From the NCBI GenBank assembly GCA_937989585.1, contig CALKRW010000058.1, positions 1 to 44,277 of the forward strand: 44,277 bases of DNA. The letters are read 5' to 3'. Shown here piece by piece: positions 22,941-30,552 of the stretch. The DNA is from an uncultured Porphyromonadaceae bacterium. Lineage in GTDB: Bacteria > Bacteroidota > Bacteroidia > Bacteroidales > Muribaculaceae. The position numbers and the translations under genes are program-made. Below the pieces are notes generated by a model. That model ran no database searches. It was not told the DNA's origin and was given only the letters and a program-made list of their open reading frames with translations. Position 1 is the stretch's first letter. Each line of letters starts with the position of its first letter.

Positions 22941-23690
22941 ATGAAAATCAACAAGCAAGGTATAACCTACATATTCATATATATATCGGCGATCATAATT
23001 CTGGTAGGAACCGGACTGGCCTTCACGTACATGTCGCTCAAAGACAAACAGCAGGCCAACGCGGATGCCGACAAGATGAAACAGATACTCGCCTCGGTAC
23101 ACATCACGGCGCCGGAAGGCAAGGTCGTCGAGGAATTCGACAAATACATCACGAAAGAATATCTGGTAGACATGGAAGGGAAGACCGTTCCCGGCAAAGC
23201 CTTCACGGTGAATGTAGCCGCAGAGAGCAAGAAACCGGCACAGGAACGTGTACTGCCCGTGTACGAGTGCAATCTCGGAGAGAAAGGACTTAAGTACATA
23301 CTTCCGGTCTACGGCGCAGGCCTCTGGGGTCCGATCTGGGGTTATGTCGCACTTGACGCCGACGGCAGCACAATATACGGCGCCTACTTCTCGCATCAGG
23401 GAGAAACGCCAGGTCTGGGGGCAAAAATCGAGGAGCCGGCCTTCAGCGGACAGTTCGACAACAAGCACATGTTCTGCGACTCGAAATTCATACCTGTAAC
23501 CGTAGTAAAGAAAGGCCAGAAGCCCACAAACGGCGGAGAATACGTCAATGCAGTCTCCGGAGCCACAATCACCTCGAAGGGTGTCGCCGCGATGATGGAC
23601 AACTGTCTTGCGCCGTACGAGGCATTCCTGACCGCGGCAGCGGCAAAATATTCTTTCACCGGCAACTCCGGCAAAGCCAATGATAAATAA
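22941..23690 (+). CDS. nqrC: Na+-translocating NADH:quinone reductase subunit C
   Basis: 249 aa. One N-terminal membrane helix (about 9-30) and a periplasmic FMN-binding domain with the canonical flavinylation motif SGAT (S206-T209) in VSGATITSKGVAAM; T209 is the expected FMN attachment site. It follows nqrB by 33 nt and precedes nqrD by 20 nt. Confidence 0.95.
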   Translation: MKINKQGITYIFIYISAIIILVGTGLAFTYMSLKDKQQANADADKMKQILASVHITAPEGKVVEEFDKYITKEYLVDMEGKTVPGKAFTVNVAAESKKPAQERVLPVYECNLGEKGLKYILPVYGAGLWGPIWGYVALDADGSTIYGAYFSHQGETPGLGAKIEEPAFSGQFDNKHMFCDSKFIPVTVVKKGQKPTNGGEYVNAVSGATITSKGVAAMMDNCLAPYEAFLTAAAAKYSFTGNSGKANDK

Positions 23691-23710
23691 ACGGATAACC
23701 ATAGATCACC

Positions 23711-24337
23711 ATGTCTGAGAAAATATCGAAGAAACAAGTCTTCTTCAATCCACTGTCCAAGGACAACCCCGTCATAGTGCAGGTGCTCGGCATCTGCTCA
23801 TGCCTGGCCGTGACCGCCAGCCTCGAGCCGGCACTGGTAATGGGCCTGTCAGTAATAGCCGTGCTGGCATTCTCCAATGTGATTATTTCACTCATACGCA
23901 ACACCATCCCCACATCCATCCGCATAATCGTTCAACTCGTAGTTGTCGCGGCCCTCGTGGTTGTCGTAGACCAATACCTCAAGGCATATGCCTACGATGT
24001 CTCACGCCAACTCTCGGTATTCATAGGCCTCATCATCACGAACTGCATACTCATGGGCCGACTCGAGGCCTTCGCGATGTCCAACCGTCCGTGGCCCTCG
24101 TTCCTCGACGGCGTCGGCAACGGCATCGGGTATACCATAATCCTTGTCATAGTAGGCTTCTTCCGCGAACTGCTGGGCAGCGGGTCGCTACTAGGCTACC
24201 GGGTGATACCACAATGTATATACGATGCCGGATACGAGAACAACGGCCTGATGATTCTTCCTCCGATGGCGCTGATAGTCGTGGCCTGCATCATCTGGGT
24301 ACACCGTTCAGTCAACAAGGACCTACAGCACGACTAA
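23711..24337 (+). CDS. nqrD: Na+-translocating NADH:quinone reductase subunit D
   Basis: 208 aa, six hydrophobic segments, NqrD/RnfE family. Typical stretches: NPVIVQVLGICSCLAVT near the N-terminus, TNCILMGRLEAFAM in the middle and FFRELLGSGSLLG towards the C-terminus. The cysteine in each half (CSC, TNC) is in the place used in this family for an intramembrane iron-sulfur centre shared with NqrE. Part of the nqr operon. Confidence 0.95.
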   Translation: MSEKISKKQVFFNPLSKDNPVIVQVLGICSCLAVTASLEPALVMGLSVIAVLAFSNVIISLIRNTIPTSIRIIVQLVVVAALVVVVDQYLKAYAYDVSRQLSVFIGLIITNCILMGRLEAFAMSNRPWPSFLDGVGNGIGYTIILVIVGFFRELLGSGSLLGYRVIPQCIYDAGYENNGLMILPPMALIVVACIIWVHRSVNKDLQHD

Positions 24338-24361
24338 CAAACTAAAAAACTCATTCTCAAA

Positions 24362-24979
24362 GTGGAAAACTTCAACATACTCATCAGGTCGATATTTGTC
24401 GACAACATGATTTTCGCCTACTTTCTGGGCATGTGCTCGTTCCTGGCCGTATCCAAGAACGTGAAGACCGCCTTCGGTCTCGGCATAGCCGTGACTTTCA
24501 TGCTGGCGGTATCTCTTCCTGTAAACTACCTGCTTGAGACTTATGTCCTCAAGGCCGGCGGACTGGCATGGCTCGGTCCCGAATACGCTGACGTAGACAT
24601 GAGTTTCCTGTCACTTATAATGTTCATCGCAGTCATCGCGTCAATGACCCAACTCGTAGAGATGGCCGTCGAGAAATTCTCGCCGTCACTCTACGCATCG
24701 CTTGGCATTTTCCTGCCGCTGATAGCCGTGAACTGCGCCATCCTTGGCGGCTCGCTGTTCATGGAACAGCGCGACTTTCCAGGAGTCGGCACCGCAATCT
24801 GCGCCGGACTCGGCTGGGGCCTCGGGTGGCTCCTCGCCATAGTAGCAATCGCCGCGATACGCGAACGTCTGGCACAGCACTCCCAGATTCCCGCACCACT
24901 CCGCGGCATAGGCATCACATTCATCATCACCGCCCTCATGGGCATAGCCTTCATGAGTTTCCTCGGCATAAAGATATGA
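24362..24979 (+). CDS. nqrE: Na+-translocating NADH:quinone reductase subunit E
   Basis: 205 aa, six hydrophobic segments, NqrE/RnfA family, homologous to NqrD in inverted topology. Starts with GTG at 24362, 24 nt after nqrD; the following MENFNILIRSIFVDNMIFAYFLGMC is the family's usual N-terminus. Cysteines in FLGMCSFL and AVNCAILGG correspond to the membrane iron-sulfur ligands. Confidence 0.94.
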   Translation: MENFNILIRSIFVDNMIFAYFLGMCSFLAVSKNVKTAFGLGIAVTFMLAVSLPVNYLLETYVLKAGGLAWLGPEYADVDMSFLSLIMFIAVIASMTQLVEMAVEKFSPSLYASLGIFLPLIAVNCAILGGSLFMEQRDFPGVGTAICAGLGWGLGWLLAIVAIAAIRERLAQHSQIPAPLRGIGITFIITALMGIAFMSFLGIKI

Positions 24980-25034
24980 TGCCGACAGCCAACTGACACT
25001 GTACATCACCCACCATACACTGTACAACATAAAA

Positions 25035-26336
25035 ATGCATTCGATACTACTTGCCATGAATTCACAGACGGAACTGACAGTCGTCACCACCGTCATCATA
25101 TTCCTCGCCATAGTGCTTCTGCTTGTCATCATACTGATGGTGGCAAAGCACTTCCTTGTATCCTCGGGCGACGTCACCGTCACAATCAACGGGGAGAAAC
25201 AACTGAAGATACCCTCAGGGTCGACCCTTCTCGGCGGTCTTGCCGAAAAGGACATCCATCTTGCCTCGGCATGCGGCGGCAAAGGCTCATGCGGCCAGTG
25301 CCGAGTCCGCGTCACCGAAGGCGGCGGGGAGATTCTCCCAACCGAGGCCGTACACTTCTCACGCCGCCAGCAGAAGGAAGGCTGGCGCCTGGGCTGTCAG
25401 GTCAAGGCGAAAGAAGACCTGCAGATCGAACTGCCGGCATCGGTTCTCGACGTCAAGGAATGGGAATGCGAGGTCATCTCCAACCGCAACGTCGCGACAT
25501 TCATCAAGGAATTCATCGTGGCTCTGCCCAAGGGCGAACACATGAACTTCGTTCCCGGTTCCTATGCACAGATCCGAATTCCCAAATACCATATGGACTA
25601 TGCCAAAGACATAGACCGCGAACTCATCGGCGACGAATACCTACCGGCATGGGAAAAATTCGGTCTGTTCGGACTCAAATGCCGCAACGACGAGCCGACA
25701 ATCCGCGCATACTCGATGGCAAACTATCCCGCCGAAGGCGACCGCATAATGCTGACAGTCCGTATCGCGACACCGCCATTCAAGCCCAAGCCCCAGGTCG
25801 GCTTCCAGGACGTGATGCCGGGTATAGCCTCATCGTACATCTTCACGCTGAAACCCGGCGACAAGGTGATGATGTCAGGACCCTACGGAGACTTCTTCCC
25901 CAATTTCGACTCGAAGGCCGAGATGATGTGGATAGGCGGCGGCGCGGGCATGGCTCCGCTACGTGCCCAGATAATGCACATGACCAAGACACTGCAAACC
26001 AAGGACCGCGTCATGAATTTCTTCTACGGCGCCCGCGCACTCAACGAGGTGTTCTATCTGGAAGATTTCCTGCAACTCGAACGGGAGTTCCCCAACTTCC
26101 ACTTCCATCTCGCGCTAGACCGTCCCGACCCTGCCGCCGATGCAGCAGGCGTGAAATATACTCCCGGTTTCGTCCATCAGGTCATCCATGACACTTACCT
26201 CAAAGACCACGAGGCACCCGAGGACATCGAATACTACATGTGCGGACCAGGCCCGATGAGCAATGCCGTGAACAAGATGCTTGACTCGCTTGGTGTCGAC
26301 CCGTCCTCAATCCACTATGACAACTTCGGGGCATAA
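25035..26336 (+). CDS. nqrF: Na+-translocating NADH:quinone reductase subunit F
   Basis: 433 aa. An N-terminal membrane helix (about 16-40) is followed by a ferredoxin domain with [2Fe-2S] cysteines C80, C86, C89 and C121, then FAD- and NAD-binding domains (RAYSMANYP; MMWIGGGAGMAPLRAQI; YYMCGPGPM). NqrF is where NADH enters the complex. A second ATG at 25056 (MNSQTEL) fits the family start at least as well as 25035. It closes the operon at a strong hairpin. Confidence 0.95.
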   Translation: MHSILLAMNSQTELTVVTTVIIFLAIVLLLVIILMVAKHFLVSSGDVTVTINGEKQLKIPSGSTLLGGLAEKDIHLASACGGKGSCGQCRVRVTEGGGEILPTEAVHFSRRQQKEGWRLGCQVKAKEDLQIELPASVLDVKEWECEVISNRNVATFIKEFIVALPKGEHMNFVPGSYAQIRIPKYHMDYAKDIDRELIGDEYLPAWEKFGLFGLKCRNDEPTIRAYSMANYPAEGDRIMLTVRIATPPFKPKPQVGFQDVMPGIASSYIFTLKPGDKVMMSGPYGDFFPNFDSKAEMMWIGGGAGMAPLRAQIMHMTKTLQTKDRVMNFFYGARALNEVFYLEDFLQLEREFPNFHFHLALDRPDPAADAAGVKYTPGFVHQVIHDTYLKDHEAPEDIEYYMCGPGPMSNAVNKMLDSLGVDPSSIHYDNFGA

Positions 26337-26392
26337 GGTTGTTACCGTACACCCACGACTCCCACACTTAGCATAAATACAACGAACACGAT

Positions 26393-26421
26393 GCGCCCCG
26401 GAAGTTTTACTTCCGGGGCGC
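26393..26421. terminator. Bidirectional hairpin between nqrF and rubrerythrin
   Basis: Perfect 12-bp GC-rich stem (26393-26404 with 26410-26421) and 5-nt loop, midway between two convergent genes. No long T-run on either side. Confidence 0.7.
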
Positions 26422-26448
26422 GCTGCAGGTATACTTTATAAGTACTGA

Positions 26449-26991
26449 TCAGTAGTTCTCCGGTTTCAGTTCCTGAAAAGCCTGGGGATGACTGCATACG
26501 GGACATATTTCGGGGGCATTGGGACCAACGTGGACATGGCCACACTCAAGGCATACCCACACTACGTCTCCCTTGCGGGCAAACACAAGACCTTCCTGAA
26601 TATTGGCAATAAGTTTGCGATAGCGCTCTTCATGTGTCTTCTCTATATCACCGACAAGACGGAATTTTGCCGCAATCTCGGGGAAACCTTCTTCTTCGGC
26701 AGTACGAGCGAATTCGTAATACATCTCGGTCCATTCATAATTCTCGTCGTTTGCCGCTATTCCGAGATTTGTAAGTGTATCTTTGATCTCACCTCCGTAA
26801 AGAAGTTTAAACCAGATCTTGGCGTGCGCGCGTTCATTGTTTGCAGTCTCACTGAAGATATTCGCAATCTGACGATAGCCGTCTTTCACTGCCTGACCAG
26901 CGAAGAAGTCATATCTTGTACGGGCCTGCGATTCGCCAGCATATGCCGCACGGAGATTCTGTTCGGTTTTTGTGCCTTTAAGGTCTTTCAT
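26449..26991 (-). CDS. rbr: Rubrerythrin
   Basis: 180 aa. Ferritin-like di-iron domain (about 1-140) with the expected Glu and Glu-x-x-His positions (AYAGESQARTRY; ANNERAHAKIW; EEEGFPEIAAKF; DIEKTHEERY), then a C-terminal rubredoxin-like domain with CLEC and CPVC. The family reduces hydrogen peroxide in anaerobes in the cytoplasm. It lies 182 nt downstream of lptG on the same strand. No full promoter was recognised in that gap. Confidence 0.95.
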   Translation of the reverse strand: MKDLKGTKTEQNLRAAYAGESQARTRYDFFAGQAVKDGYRQIANIFSETANNERAHAKIWFKLLYGGEIKDTLTNLGIAANDENYEWTEMYYEFARTAEEEGFPEIAAKFRLVGDIEKTHEERYRKLIANIQEGLVFARKGDVVWVCLECGHVHVGPNAPEICPVCSHPQAFQELKPENY

Positions 26992-27173
26992 AATAGTGAT
27001 GTCTTTGAGTTATAATTCAGTTAATTGTTTGCTTTATAAAACACAAGGCGCAAACAAAAAGTTTATAGTCCAGACAATAATTGCACAAAAACAAATACAA
27101 GAATCATTCGTCTATAATATAATGGAGTTCATAGCCGAAATGAAAGCACGAAAAAATGACGAGAAGAAAAAAA

Positions 27174-28247
27174 TCAGCGGGATGCCTTATGGTAGAGTAT
27201 TACAGCAATAACAGCAAATACCATGTTAGGGATCCACATCGCGACAAAAGGTGACGTAAGGTCACTCTGAGCGAATGTCTGCGTTATAGTCATGAACAAG
27301 ATGTAGGAAAATGAGAGCACAAGACCGATACCAATGTTAAGCCCCATGCCGCCCTTGACCTTACGGGAGGACAGTGCCATTCCGATGATAGTCAGGATGA
27401 AGGCGGCGGCTGTCATGGCATAGCGACGGTGATATTCGATCTCAAATGCCTGGATGGAGCCAACACCACGCTCACGCTGGCGATCGACGTAGGCTTTCAA
27501 CTGAGGGGTAGTAAGCGTTTCATGATCGTTGGCCGAGATAAGGAAATCGCGTGGCTCGAAGGGTATTATTGTATCGAGGCTGGTGCCTTTGGTAATGAAT
27601 TCCCGATTGTCGCGGAAATCACGGATTACATAACCCTGGACCGTCCAGTTGTAAAGGGTGTCCCAGCGGATGCTCTGAGCCGTAAGACGCGAGACAAGAC
27701 GTTTATCCTTATCGAATTTCTCAAGTGTGAATCGGGACCCTATCTTGGTGATATTGTCATAGCGATTGATATACGCGATCTCGCCCGGCGCAACCATAAG
27801 CATGATGTTCGAGCCATAGTCCACGCGCTTGTTCTTGACATAGGTGTTCGTATAGTTGATTCGCTTGACATTGGCAGGCGGAATAATGTAGGACGTCAGG
27901 AAGAGGGTGCAGAGGGCTATGACCAGAGCGGAGAAAAGATACGGCATCATGAACCGCCTGTAACTCATGCCTGTAGAAAGCATGGCAATAATCTCCGAAT
28001 TATCAGCAAGTTTCGATGTGAAGAAAATTACAGCGATAAAGGTAAAAAGAGGTGAGAACTGATTTGCAAAATATGGAATGAAGTTCAGATAGTAGTCGAA
28101 TATCGTGGCGTGAAGCGGGGCCTTCAGGAAGGCGTCAAACTTCTCGTTGACGTCGAACATGACGACAATGGCGAGCAAAAGCAACAGCGCGAATGCGAAG
28201 GTTCCCAGGAACTTGCGTATTATATATCGGTCTAATATCTTGAACAC
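27174..28247 (-). CDS. lptG: LptF/LptG-family lipopolysaccharide export permease
   Basis: 357 aa. Membrane segments near 13-33, 58-78, 100-122 and three more at the C-terminus flank a periplasmic beta-jellyroll-like domain (about 125-265), the YjgP/YjgQ arrangement. It begins MFKILDRYIIRKFLGTF, the standard family start. With LptB it would extract LPS from the inner membrane. It is third in a minus-strand run after the nucleotidyltransferase and tgt, 34 nt behind tgt. Whether it acts as F or G cannot be told from sequence. Confidence 0.9.
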   Translation of the reverse strand: MFKILDRYIIRKFLGTFAFALLLLLAIVVMFDVNEKFDAFLKAPLHATIFDYYLNFIPYFANQFSPLFTFIAVIFFTSKLADNSEIIAMLSTGMSYRRFMMPYLFSALVIALCTLFLTSYIIPPANVKRINYTNTYVKNKRVDYGSNIMLMVAPGEIAYINRYDNITKIGSRFTLEKFDKDKRLVSRLTAQSIRWDTLYNWTVQGYVIRDFRDNREFITKGTSLDTIIPFEPRDFLISANDHETLTTPQLKAYVDRQRERGVGSIQAFEIEYHRRYAMTAAAFILTIIGMALSSRKVKGGMGLNIGIGLVLSFSYILFMTITQTFAQSDLTSPFVAMWIPNMVFAVIAVILYHKASR

Positions 28248-28281
28248 TGCTATCTCGTTGGTTATATTATCCGGGATTAAA

Positions 28282-29412
28282 TCAAAGGCGTCGACCTAGC
28301 CGCGCCACCATTTCCGTCTTCCAGGAATGAAAATCCCCGTCGACAATGTGCCGGCGTGCCTCGCGTACAAGCCACAGATAAAAGCCAAGATTGTGAATCG
28401 AGGCTATCTGCATTGCAAGGAGTTCCTCAGCGGCAAAAAGATGGCGCAGATAGGCGCGCGAATAAACATGGTCCACGAACGTGGTGCCCTCGGGGTCGAG
28501 AGGCGAGAAATCATCGGCCCACTTGCGGTTGCGCATGTTCATCGTGCCCTGCGAGGTGAAAAGCATGCCGTTGCGAGCATTTCGCGTGGGCATAACACAA
28601 TCCATCATGTCGACGCCCCGGTCGATAGCCTCGAGTATATTTATGGGTGTGCCGACGCCCATAAGATAGCGAGGTTTGTCTTCCGGAAGGATTTCGTTGC
28701 ATACCTCAATCATGTCGTACATGGCCTCGGTCGGCTCGCCGACAGCAAGACCGCCGATAGCATTGCCGTCAGCGCCAAGTTCAGCGACACGTGACGCCGA
28801 CTCACGGCGGAGATCCTCGTAGACGCAACCCTGCACTATGGGGAACCATGCCTGAGTGTAGCCGTATAGGCCTTCGGTCTCACTGTAGCGTTTCCAGCCG
28901 CGTTCCATCCACCGCAAAGTAAGGTCGAGCGACTTGCGTGCATAGGAATAGTCGGAGGTGCCGGGAGGACACTCGTCAAGCGCCATCATTATGTCAGAGC
29001 CGATGGCACGCTGTATGTCGACGACACCCTCAGGGGTGAACAGGTGCCTGGAACCGTCAATGTGCGAACGGAAATGCGCGCCTTCCTCGGTGAGTCTGCG
29101 GCGGTCGGATAGCGAGAAAACCTGGAAGCCACCGCTGTCGGTGAGTATGGGACGGTCCCAGCCGATGAAGCGGTGAAGGCCACCGGCACGGTTTATGATT
29201 TCCGTGCCGGGGCGAAGGTACAGATGGTATGTGTTGCCAAGGATAATCCGGGCATCGATGTCGTCACGCAGTTCCCGCTGGTGCACAGCCTTTACCGACC
29301 CCACTGTGCCAACCGGCATGAATATAGGTGTCTCTATCTGCCCGTGGGCGGTAGAGATAATCCCGGCGCGTGCCTTGGTGCCGGATGCAGTGGACTCGAT
29401 ACGGTATTCCAT
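28282..29412 (-). CDS. tgt: tRNA-guanine transglycosylase (queuine/preQ1 insertion)
   Basis: 376 aa, usual length. Catalytic landmarks: TDSGGFQVFSL (D92) and the nucleophile D271 in MDCVMPTRNARNG. It exchanges G34 for preQ1 in tRNAs with GUN anticodons. The zinc-binding CxCxxC of E. coli-type enzymes is absent: the equivalent stretch reads EGTTFVD (309-315), although the distal histidine is kept (IHNL, H340). As far as I recall this zinc-less form is typical of Bacteroidota rather than a defect. It lies between a nucleotidyltransferase and lptG with short gaps. Confidence 0.95.
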   Translation of the reverse strand: MEYRIESTASGTKARAGIISTAHGQIETPIFMPVGTVGSVKAVHQRELRDDIDARIILGNTYHLYLRPGTEIINRAGGLHRFIGWDRPILTDSGGFQVFSLSDRRRLTEEGAHFRSHIDGSRHLFTPEGVVDIQRAIGSDIMMALDECPPGTSDYSYARKSLDLTLRWMERGWKRYSETEGLYGYTQAWFPIVQGCVYEDLRRESASRVAELGADGNAIGGLAVGEPTEAMYDMIEVCNEILPEDKPRYLMGVGTPINILEAIDRGVDMMDCVMPTRNARNGMLFTSQGTMNMRNRKWADDFSPLDPEGTTFVDHVYSRAYLRHLFAAEELLAMQIASIHNLGFYLWLVREARRHIVDGDFHSWKTEMVARLGRRL

Positions 29413-29441
29413 CTTTAACTAATATAATAATTGTTACGCAA

Positions 29442-30353
29442 TTATTTTTTACCGAACATGTCCTCGGGATAAAAACCCTGGGCGTGCAGAGCGGCAAGTT
29501 TGTCGACAACATCCTGACGGTCCTCGGCATATGTCACGCCGAACCATCTGGAAGTGGTGGGGAGAACCTTTACACGGGCCTCTCCATTGCGGCAAAGCTT
29601 GTCCACGACAGAGGGAATGAAGAATTCACTCTTCTCAACATTGATATACTTGTCGAGGAAACGCCTGAACTCACGGTCGGAGTAGGGGAAATAGTCAGGA
29701 CCGAAACCCCAGAGATTCATCGACACGGGCGTATGGGACTCAAGATAACATGTCTTGCCGTTTTCATCTACGAAATAAATACGGTGGTCGGCGTCGAATG
29801 CAATAGCCTTGCGTTCAGTGACCTTGGCAAGCATTCCGTCCTCAACCTCGCAGACTCCGCGAGAGACGGATCCGTTCTCTGTCATAGTATTGCCAACCTC
29901 GAAACCGACCATGCAGTAGTCTCCGTCCTTGCGGTCAGGCCGGCTGAGTTCTTCGGCAATCACGCGGAAGGCGTCCGGGCCATAATAGTCGTCGGCATTG
30001 ATAACTGCGAATGGTCCGTCGATAACCGACGCTCCAGACATTACGGCGTGGTTGGTTCCCCACGGCTTTGTACGTCCCTCGGGTACGGAATATCCCTCGG
30101 GGATGGATGTGAGGTCCTGGAAAACGACCTCGACAGGAATAAAGTCCTTGTATTTTGCCAGGACTTTCTCATTGAATGCCTCTTCGAAATCATGACGGAT
30201 TACGAATACGATTTTACCAAAGCCAGCCTTGACAGCATCGTAAATCGAATAATCCATGATTGTCTGACCCTGCGGACCCAGACAATCAAGTTGCTTGAGA
30301 CCGCCATAACGGCTTCCCATTCCGGCTGCTAATACGAGCAATGTTGGTTTCAT
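29442..30353 (-). CDS. Sugar-phosphate nucleotidyltransferase
   Basis: 303 aa with the start at 30353, where MKPTLLVLAAGMGSRYGG is the nucleotidyltransferase N-terminus; an upstream in-frame extension (to 30464) has no family-like sequence. The glycine-rich nucleotide site LAAGMGSRYGGLKQLD is at about 7-22; VINADDYYG near 115-125 supplies the metal-binding aspartates. The family joins a sugar 1-phosphate to an NTP. This type differs from classical GalU and its substrate is uncertain. First gene of a run with tgt (29 nt apart) and lptG, divergent from priA. Confidence 0.88.
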   Translation of the reverse strand: MKPTLLVLAAGMGSRYGGLKQLDCLGPQGQTIMDYSIYDAVKAGFGKIVFVIRHDFEEAFNEKVLAKYKDFIPVEVVFQDLTSIPEGYSVPEGRTKPWGTNHAVMSGASVIDGPFAVINADDYYGPDAFRVIAEELSRPDRKDGDYCMVGFEVGNTMTENGSVSRGVCEVEDGMLAKVTERKAIAFDADHRIYFVDENGKTCYLESHTPVSMNLWGFGPDYFPYSDREFRRFLDKYINVEKSEFFIPSVVDKLCRNGEARVKVLPTTSRWFGVTYAEDRQDVVDKLAALHAQGFYPEDMFGKK

Positions 30354-30461
30354 AGGATAGAATCTGTTTAGTTCTGTAGTGTTTGTTATGATTTCTGATA
30401 CACTCCGACACAAAGAAGGAGGATTTGCAAAAAACTCCTTCCGGCAGGGTGAAAAAACGCA

Positions 30462-30469
30462 CAAAATTA
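30462..30469 (-). promoter_or_regulatory. Possible -7 element for the nucleotidyltransferase operon
   Basis: TAATTTTG on the minus strand, about 110 nt before the start. No TTG at the standard spacing. It lies close to the divergent priA promoter. The leader has a 7-bp inverted repeat (30415-30421/30435-30441). Confidence 0.4.
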
Positions 30470-30479
30470 CGAAATTTTC

Positions 30480-30509
30480 TTGAGCTGCTAAAAATTATAC
30501 TTAATTTTG
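30480..30509 (+). promoter_or_regulatory. Promoter of priA
   Basis: TTG (30480-30482), 19-nt spacer, TAATTTTG (30502-30509). RNA would start near 30516, giving a leader of about 37 nt. Confidence 0.7.
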
Positions 30510-30552
30510 TACCTCCAGCAATAGGGTATTAATCCGTATATGCGACTTATCC

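Noticed and set aside
29370..30332. 320-codon plus-strand frame over the nucleotidyltransferase
   Set aside because: It lies antisense to a protein with clear nucleotidyltransferase motifs and shows no recognisable domain.
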